11,014 nt of DNA, taken from contig JAFRYJ010000067.1 in NCBI GenBank assembly GCA_017437705.1, forward strand, positions 1 through 11,014. Reading direction: 5' to 3'. Position numbers and translations under genes: made by a program. The stretch is from Lachnospiraceae bacterium. Its GTDB lineage: Bacteria; Bacillota_A; Clostridia; Lachnospirales; Lachnospiraceae. The notes under the pieces were generated by a model, which searched no databases, had not been told where the DNA came from, and saw only the letters and a program-made list of their open reading frames with translations. The first letter of the stretch is position 1. Each line of letters opens with the position of its first letter. Below are positions 6,612 to 11,014 of the stretch, in pieces.

Positions 6612-7937
6612 ATGGAGAAATATGCTAATTTCCTGAACTGGTCACGGTATATGGCCGTACGCGACATCTTCGAAACGGTATTTCTGATACTTTCGATTAT
6701 AATGACGGCCCTTACCTTTTATCAGCTCATCTACATAGTGATAGGCCTGTTCGGAAGAAAGATCAAAAACCGCAGAAACCCCGCCGTGATGCACCGCTAC
6801 GCGGCAGTAATACCGGCGAGGAACGAGGAAACGGTAATAGCAAACATCATACGCTCGCTTAAAAAGCAGAACTATCCTGTAGAACTGCTCGATATTTACG
6901 TGCTGGCGGATAACTGCACCGATGATACTGCGGCAAAGGCCCGGGAGGCCGGCGCTCTTGTATACGAGAGGACCGACACCGTACTACGCGGCAAGGGCTA
7001 CGCCATGGACTGGTTCTTCGACCGCCTTTCTTCAGAGGGAAAGGACGTTTACGACGGATTCTTTGTCTTCGACGCCGACAATCTTGTGTCCCCGGATTTT
7101 GTCCGGGAGATGAACCGGATGTTTGATACGGGAGAATACGGTGCCATAACGTCATACAGGAATTCCACCAATTTCGGCAGGAACTGGATAACCGCAGGAT
7201 ATGCGATCTGGTTCCTTCGCGAGGCCCGTTATCTGAACAGGCCGAGACAGCTTCTGGGAACTAACTGCCACATTTCCGGCACCGGTTTCCTTATCTCTGC
7301 AGAGCTTATAAGGAAGAACGGCGGCTGGCCCTACAACCTTCTGACCGAGGATATACAGTTCTCGGTGGACTGTGCGAAAAACAACGTCCGCATAGGCTTC
7401 TGCGAAAACGCTGTCGTCTACGACGAGCAGCCGGAGACCTTCAGGCAGTCCTGGCATCAGAGGCTCAGATGGTCCAAGGGATTCCTGCAGGTGAACGCTA
7501 AATACGGCACATCTATAGTAAGGGAGTTCTTCTCCCTGGATCTGCGCCACGCATGGTCCTGCTACGATATGTTCGGGCTCATCATCCCGTCGGTGCTGGG
7601 CGTGGTGCTGCCTTTCATGGCCGTTTTCGCCCTGATATCGCTTCTCTTCGTGATCCCCGGCTTTTTGCTTAACGGCGCCGCCGTGGAGCTTGGCATGACG
7701 ATACTTGAATTCCTGTCAGCCTACTATGCGGGAATGTTCTCCTACGGCCTGCTTACCACCATCACCGAATGGAAACATATACATACGACCCCGGCCCGTA
7801 AGATACTTTACAATTTCACCTTCCCGATCTTCATGATCACATACGTGCCGATAAACATCGCGGCATTCTTCAAGAAAAAGGTGGCGTGGAAACACATAGA
7901 ACATCTTGGAAAAAACACTCCGAAAGTGTTACAATAG
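6612..7937 (+). CDS. Membrane processive glycosyltransferase, GT2 family
   Basis: 441 residues from ATG 6612; a GTG at 6600 in the same frame adds four residues but has no ribosome binding site. The enzyme would transfer sugars from a nucleotide-sugar on the cytoplasmic face and perhaps extrude the polymer. Order: a membrane helix (about 22-46); a GT-A domain opening with AAVIPARNEETVI (64-76); the nucleotide-binding Asp in ADNCTDD (99-105); DAD in FVFDADN (154-156); catalytic TED (245-247); and the processivity motif QRLRW (283-287). C-terminal membrane segments lie near 320-348, 360-384 and 402-420. DAD, TED and QxxRW together place it with synthases such as PgaC/IcaA, hyaluronan and cellulose synthases. 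The product cannot be told from sequence. It is followed at 23 nt by a lipoprotein gene, which may be co-transcribed. Confidence 0.88.
   Translation: MEKYANFLNWSRYMAVRDIFETVFLILSIIMTALTFYQLIYIVIGLFGRKIKNRRNPAVMHRYAAVIPARNEETVIANIIRSLKKQNYPVELLDIYVLADNCTDDTAAKAREAGALVYERTDTVLRGKGYAMDWFFDRLSSEGKDVYDGFFVFDADNLVSPDFVREMNRMFDTGEYGAITSYRNSTNFGRNWITAGYAIWFLREARYLNRPRQLLGTNCHISGTGFLISAELIRKNGGWPYNLLTEDIQFSVDCAKNNVRIGFCENAVVYDEQPETFRQSWHQRLRWSKGFLQVNAKYGTSIVREFFSLDLRHAWSCYDMFGLIIPSVLGVVLPFMAVFALISLLFVIPGFLLNGAAVELGMTILEFLSAYYAGMFSYGLLTTITEWKHIHTTPARKILYNFTFPIFMITYVPINIAAFFKKKVAWKHIEHLGKNTPKVLQ
7906..7935 (+). promoter_or_regulatory. Possible lipoprotein promoter with dyad in its spacer
   Basis: TTGGAA (7906-7911), an 18-nt spacer and TACAAT (7930-7935) lie at the very end of the glycosyltransferase gene. 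An inverted repeat AACACT-CCGAA-AGTGTT (7914-7930) fills the spacer and could be an operator. The lack of a U tract argues against a terminator. Moderate-to-weak evidence. Confidence 0.35.
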
Positions 7938-7960
7938 TGATGTAAAAGGAGGTATAGAAA

Positions 7961-8362
7961 ATGAAAAGGTTTATATCATTATTCCTTACATTCATGATGA
8001 TCTTCGCACTTGCAGCCTGCGGCGGCGGTTCTTCGGACGGCGGATCAGGTTCCGATGACGGCGGTGCAGCAGACGCAGCCGGCACCTACAAATGCCATCA
8101 GATCAAGCTCGTCGGGGATTCGGACTGGACCGAAGAGGATTCCACTCTCACCCTGAACGCAGACGGTACAGGTAAGCATGCCCGCGACAACAATGAATTC
8201 AACGTTACCTGGAAGCTCGACGGCGAGAATTTCTCCATGGAAGAGACTTTCATCGGCGATCCCATCGTGTATACCGGAACGCTTAAAGACGGCAAGCTGG
8301 ATATTTTCAACGGAGACCCCGAAGATATCTGGACGTACGAATATCTGTATGAGAAAGAGTAA
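7961..8362 (+). CDS. Small lipoprotein with lipocalin-like C-terminal domain
   Basis: 133 residues. The AAAGGAGGT ribosome binding site is the best in the window and fixes the start. A lipoprotein signal peptide (MKRFISLFLTFMMIFA) ends in the lipobox LAAC, with the lipidated Cys at 20. A Gly/Ser/Asp-rich linker (21-40) follows. The domain from 41 (GTYKCHQIKL) has the strand pattern STLTLNADGTG, then VTWKLDGENFSM, then GTLKDGKLDIF. This resembles the small lipocalin-like or DUF-type lipoproteins common in clostridia, where a GTY opening and the DGTG turn recur. The family's function is not known. It would be anchored to the outer face of the cytoplasmic membrane. It follows the glycosyltransferase by 23 nt and is closed by a terminator whose stem starts 5 nt after the stop. 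Confidence 0.8.
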   Translation: MKRFISLFLTFMMIFALAACGGGSSDGGSGSDDGGAADAAGTYKCHQIKLVGDSDWTEEDSTLTLNADGTGKHARDNNEFNVTWKLDGENFSMEETFIGDPIVYTGTLKDGKLDIFNGDPEDIWTYEYLYEKE

Positions 8363-8367
8363 AAAAT

Positions 8368-8430
8368 CGGATACCTGTTTCCTCTCGGACCCTTCGGGCA
8401 TGTTCGGAAAACAGGTATCCGTTTTTTTTT
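8368..8430 (+). terminator. Terminator 1 with large conserved apical core
   Basis: Arms CGGATACCTGTTT (8368-8380) and AAACAGGTATCCG (8409-8421) pair perfectly over 13 bp, and nine T follow (8422-8430). The apical region is large for a terminator. It holds a 27-nt core (8381-8407, starting CCTCTCGGACCC and ending GTTCGG) that recurs identically at 8509-8535. Inside it CCC-TTC-GGG can form a small hairpin. It terminates the lipoprotein transcript. Confidence 0.9.
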
Positions 8431-8461
8431 AGCGGGACCAAACAAGCAAAATAATAACACT

Positions 8462-8486
8462 CCGTACTCTCGGACCTTACGGGTAA
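8462..8486 (+). repeat. Partial third copy of the terminator core
   Basis: CTCTCGGACC (8467-8476) matches ten bases of the core in the two flanking terminators, then TTACGGGTA follows where the core has CTTCGGGCA. It is enclosed by CCGTA/TACGG (8462-8466, 8478-8482), a short stem unrelated to the others. It may be a decayed copy. Confidence 0.45.
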
Positions 8487-8489
8487 ACT

Positions 8490-8557
8490 AAAACTGTATA
8501 TCTGTTTTCCTCTCGGACCCTTCGGGCATGTTCGGAAAACAGATATACAGTTTTTTT
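8490..8557 (+). terminator. Terminator 2, same core on a different stem
   Basis: A perfect 19-bp stem (8490-8508 with 8536-8554, including CTGTATATCTG / CAGATATACAG) carries the same 27-nt core as terminator 1, at 8509-8535. A T tract runs 8551-8557. The stem bases outside CTGTTT differ from terminator 1 on both arms, yet pairing is complete. No gene lies between the two terminators. On the minus strand it ends TTTTAGTTT and may also help stop transcription from the LTA-synthase-like gene. Confidence 0.85.
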
Positions 8558-8582
8558 GTGTGCAGGAACTCAAGACAATTGT

Positions 8583-8629
8583 AAAAGCCTTCACCGTTTC
8601 AGCTGTGCTGTAAAAAGTGAAGGCTTTTT
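8583..8629. terminator. Terminator 3, probably bidirectional
   Basis: Perfect 12-bp arms AAAAGCCTTCAC (8583-8594) and GTGAAGGCTTTT (8617-8628). The 22-nt apical region contains a small CAGC-TGT-GCTG hairpin (8600-8610). It has T runs on both strands and lies about 74 nt after the stop of the convergent LTA-synthase-like gene, so it most likely ends that minus-strand transcript. The remaining bases to 8702 show nothing else. Confidence 0.8.
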
Positions 8630-8702
8630 AGTTGCTTTTAAATGGGACGAATTCCAAGGTTATTGAAAGTTCTACAGATCTCCTGGGGTCTGAGTGCTGC
8701 GT

Positions 8703-10745
8703 TTAATATACACTATGCACCGGCACCTGGGGCTCGTCGCCCACGTCTATGGTCGGGAACAGGCGGGTGCTCCTGTGCTCGATATCGAAAAGATTGTTGT
8801 ACTGGAGGCACCTGTACTTGAAGATCCACTCGGCCTCTATGCCCTCGGCATCATCATACTCGATGAATCCCCCCTGGGACTTCGAATAGTAACCCAGGGC
8901 GTTCCATGTAGGAATTACTTCCTTCATGTCCTGGAGAAAACGGTTGTAGGGGGGCTGCTCGATGCCGGCCACATCGTAAACGATGGAGGACATCATGCTG
9001 AGGCAGGTGAGATCGGGATCCTCTTCCTTGATGTCATAGTTTGCCCATACGATATAGGGCACTGTCTGCTTCAGCTGCTGCTCGTCCAGCGTCACGAATT
9101 CGCCGCCGTGGAGCTCCTCCAGGAATTTGCTGTTTATATTGGGGAAGTGATCCCCGAAGATGCAGATGACCACCGGATCATCCACTCTCGAATAATAATC
9201 AAGCAGGAACTGGATGGCAGAATCGCTCTCGTGGGCGCAGCCAAGATACTGCTCCACGTCGGGATAGGTGCCCTCGTAGCCCTCCAGCTTGACCGTAGGC
9301 GTACGCCCCTCACCCGAGTAATAGTAACCGCCGTGATTCTGCATGGTTATGCCGAAGATAAACATGCTCTCGCCTTCCTTTTTCTGGCGCCACATGTTGA
9401 TCACATGACGGAACATCTCCCTGTCGGATACGTACTTCCGCACCATCTCCACCTGGGGATAACGTGCAAGCCAGCTCGAGCTGTGGAAGGCCATGTACGG
9501 GTATACCTTCCTCCTGGACCAGCCCGTTGAATAGAAGGGATGGGTGGATTCGCAGGTGTAGCCCATGGACCTGAGGTACGATGCCATGCCGCAGACCGGG
9601 TCGTATATGTAAAGCTGGTAAGGCGTCGCGCCCGAGCTCAGAAAGCCCATGGTATTTCCGGTAAGGACCTCCCACTCGGAATTGGCCGTACCGCCGCCGT
9701 ACACCGACGACAGGGCGTAGCCCTTCACCGCGTTTTCTCCCAGCGCGTTCCAATAGGGAAGGATCTCAACATCGCCGTCGACATCATCACCCACCACGGA
9801 GAGATCGACAAAGGATTCCTCCAGGATAACGATGATGTCCGGCCTCTTCCTTTCACCGTCTGCATCCTGCGCCGTTTCCGTATCGGTGCCGGCAGGATCG
9901 GTATTCTCACCGGTCTCCGTATCGCCGCCGGGAATCGTATCATCAGCGGTCTCCGAATCGGGAAGACCAGGATCCACGCTGCCGCCACTTTCTATAAGCA
10001 GCATCTCCATTGCCATGTCCGCGCCCGTCTCGCCCAGAGAAGGATCGGCGCCGGCATATTCTATCTCCAGCTGCCTGATGACATCAAGGGAGTAGCCCTT
10101 CGGCTTCTTGACGGTAAGCTCCGATTTCAGCTGCAGCGAGAAATTGAGGAAGAATCCGTTAAACTTGGAGCCGTTGTTGCCCCAGGTCTCCATCTTTACG
10201 GATCTTGAAAGGAAGAACCATGAGAAGAACAGTACCACCGTAAGGCCCAGGAATTTCGCCCTGTGCAGCAGATGGCCTTTCAGGCCTTTCTGCTTCTCCT
10301 GCTTCGGCAGCAGGAAGCCCAGAATGACGAAGACCAGCCAGATAACGGCCGCCATCACCATTCCCTCGGTGATCTCAAATGTATAATTGGACGCCACGTT
10401 GGCCGCGGTCTGCACCGAAAGGATGTCCAGCGGCATCAGCTCCGTGCCGCGGAAATGGTAGACGTAATAGCTTGCCACGGACAGCACCAGAAGCAGGAAG
10501 GTGCCCAGCACCGTGGAGATGTAGATGCGGCCGGTGATGATGAAGAAGATCATTACCACCAGCTCGATGATGATCATTCCCAGCAGGATCTTGTAAAAGC
10601 CGATGTAGAGGAAATCGTGGTCCAGGATGGTCTGAGAGCACAGCGAAGTAATGACAAGCATGACTATGTTCCATATAGTCCACGCAAGCCATACGGGCAT
10701 TATCCCTTTAACTTTTTCCCTGACCCTGTCTATGGTCTTCCTCAT
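8703..10745 (-). CDS. LTA synthase family membrane sulfatase-fold enzyme
   Basis: 680 residues from ATG 10745, starting MRKTIDRVREKVKG. An upstream in-frame ATG at 10838 gives 711 residues, but that extension is not membrane-like and a promoter-like sequence lies within it, so I prefer 10745 (GGCGG before it). Five membrane helices (about 18-36, 47-69, 74-96, 129-146, 165-180) are followed by an extracellular sulfatase-fold domain. It would transfer glycerolphosphate from phosphatidylglycerol to a growing chain. The metal and catalytic residues of LtaS are matched: E310 in EESF, nucleophile T353 in GGGTANSE, W409/R411 in STGWSRRK, H471 in TMQNHGGYY, and D532/H533 in FGDHFP. PLDILSVQTAANVASNY (105-121) is also typical. 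An acidic Asp/Thr/Gly linker (about 254-301) separates membrane and catalytic parts. The chain continues about 125 residues beyond FGDH, with a long tail. Close relatives can modify other envelope polymers, so the exact product is open. Confidence 0.9.
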   Translation of the reverse strand: MRKTIDRVREKVKGIMPVWLAWTIWNIVMLVITSLCSQTILDHDFLYIGFYKILLGMIIIELVVMIFFIITGRIYISTVLGTFLLLVLSVASYYVYHFRGTELMPLDILSVQTAANVASNYTFEITEGMVMAAVIWLVFVILGFLLPKQEKQKGLKGHLLHRAKFLGLTVVLFFSWFFLSRSVKMETWGNNGSKFNGFFLNFSLQLKSELTVKKPKGYSLDVIRQLEIEYAGADPSLGETGADMAMEMLLIESGGSVDPGLPDSETADDTIPGGDTETGENTDPAGTDTETAQDADGERKRPDIIVILEESFVDLSVVGDDVDGDVEILPYWNALGENAVKGYALSSVYGGGTANSEWEVLTGNTMGFLSSGATPYQLYIYDPVCGMASYLRSMGYTCESTHPFYSTGWSRRKVYPYMAFHSSSWLARYPQVEMVRKYVSDREMFRHVINMWRQKKEGESMFIFGITMQNHGGYYYSGEGRTPTVKLEGYEGTYPDVEQYLGCAHESDSAIQFLLDYYSRVDDPVVICIFGDHFPNINSKFLEELHGGEFVTLDEQQLKQTVPYIVWANYDIKEEDPDLTCLSMMSSIVYDVAGIEQPPYNRFLQDMKEVIPTWNALGYYSKSQGGFIEYDDAEGIEAEWIFKYRCLQYNNLFDIEHRSTRLFPTIDVGDEPQVPVHSVY

Positions 10746-10779
10746 GATATCCGCCGTCCAAAAAAGAATGTACCGCTCA

Positions 10780-10810
10780 AATATACCACATTTATGAGTA
10801 TATTTGTCAT
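10780..10810 (-). promoter_or_regulatory. Possible promoter for the LTA-synthase-like gene
   Basis: On the minus strand ATGACA (10805-10810) and TATATT (10780-10785) each match five of six consensus bases, but the spacer is 19 nt. It would give a leader of about 30 nt to the ATG at 10745. The surrounding 10776-10835 is AT-rich. From 10839 to 10907 I see no further feature. Confidence 0.35.
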
Positions 10811-10907
10811 TTGTTTGTTTATTTATGCAATACTGCAAGGGTGTCAGCCGGTGTACTTTAATTTACTGCCGCCCATAATTCCGTACCCGTTCATACAGCA
10901 GGGTCAC

Positions 10908-10942
10908 TTAAAAAGCTCCCCGGCACTGCTGCCGGAGAGCTT
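10908..10942 (-). terminator. Intrinsic terminator of the gene at the right edge
   Basis: Minus-strand arms AAGCTCTCCGGCA and TGCCGGGGAGCTT pair over 12 of 13 positions (one A-C mismatch) around GCAG, followed by a T run. It lies about 40 nt after the TGA at 10983-10985. Confidence 0.85.
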
Positions 10943-10982
10943 ATTATTCCGTTTATCAGACCGGTCCGCGCCGCGTACGGCA

Positions 10983-11014
10983 TCACGCCTCGACCTCAAC
11001 CTCCTTGGCAACGA
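10983..11014 (-). CDS. C-terminal end of an unidentified gene
   Basis: The minus strand reads VAKEVEVEA then TGA. The other two frames are less likely: one stops within six codons and the other shows no stop near the terminator. The position of a strong minus-strand terminator just downstream supports a real gene end. Nine residues are too few to name the protein. It would be the only gene in this window ending in TGA. Confidence 0.5.
   Translation of the reverse strand, partial: VAKEVEVEA

Noticed and set aside
8368..8557. Two-repeat CRISPR array made of the 27-nt identical cores.
   Set aside because: The copies sit inside perfect stems ending in T tracts and there are only two of them.
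8307..8594. Minus-strand open frames with a repeated SVFRTCPKGPRG peptide.
   Set aside because: The repeated peptide is only the translation of the duplicated terminator core.
8694..10208. Two long plus-strand open frames opposite the LTA-synthase-like gene.
   Set aside because: Antisense shadows of a gene with full catalytic motifs; no start signals and no family resemblance.
10813..10828. TTTG/TTTA-rich stretch near the LTA-synthase-like start as a possible tandem repeat.
   Set aside because: Only a few imperfect 4-nt units; ordinary AT-rich promoter DNA.

Overview
The window looks like chromosomal DNA of a low-to-moderate-GC Gram-positive bacterium, most likely a clostridium and perhaps Lachnospiraceae-like. 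The grounds are a lipoteichoic-acid-synthase-type enzyme, strong AGGAGG-type ribosome binding sites, sigma-A-type promoters, a tandem YibE/F membrane pair, and a short histidyl-tRNA synthetase of the kind I associate with Lachnospiraceae. This placement rests on remembered family features, not on a search.

Left part (1-3600, all minus strand): a tight four-gene operon reads hisS -> winged-helix/PD-(D/E)XK-like protein -> LURP-one-like protein -> AlaX-type alanyl-tRNA editing protein, which runs off the left edge. The gaps are 3, 9 and 9 nt, provided hisS is read to its full-length stop. hisS carries an in-frame UGA at codon 381. The same frame continues for 37 more codons that look like the missing end of the anticodon-binding domain. 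A near-perfect 11-bp hairpin sits 8 nt after the UGA. Upstream of hisS lie a candidate promoter, a roughly 93-bp element with competing inverted repeats, and a run of five short hairpins.

Middle (3600-8630): a terminator closes a minus-strand TetR-family regulator. It is divergent from a plus-strand pair of overlapping YibE/F-family membrane genes, with a dyad in the shared intergenic region. A well-matched sigma-A promoter then drives a membrane processive GT2 glycosyltransferase, followed by a small lipoprotein with an excellent ribosome binding site. After the lipoprotein come three intrinsic-terminator hairpins. Two of them share an identical 27-nt apical core on stems of different but fully paired sequence.

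Right part (8630-11014, minus strand): an LTA-synthase/sulfatase-family membrane enzyme with an acidic linker, then a terminator and the last codons of a further minus-strand gene cut by the window edge.

Functionally, the left operon concerns tRNA charging and quality control, with two proteins of unknown role. The right half concerns the cell envelope (polysaccharide synthesis, lipoprotein, polyglycerolphosphate-type polymer synthesis). No mobile element, CRISPR array, rRNA or tRNA gene was found. The best candidates for something undescribed are the interrupted hisS with its hairpin, the twin-core terminators, and the structured hisS leader.
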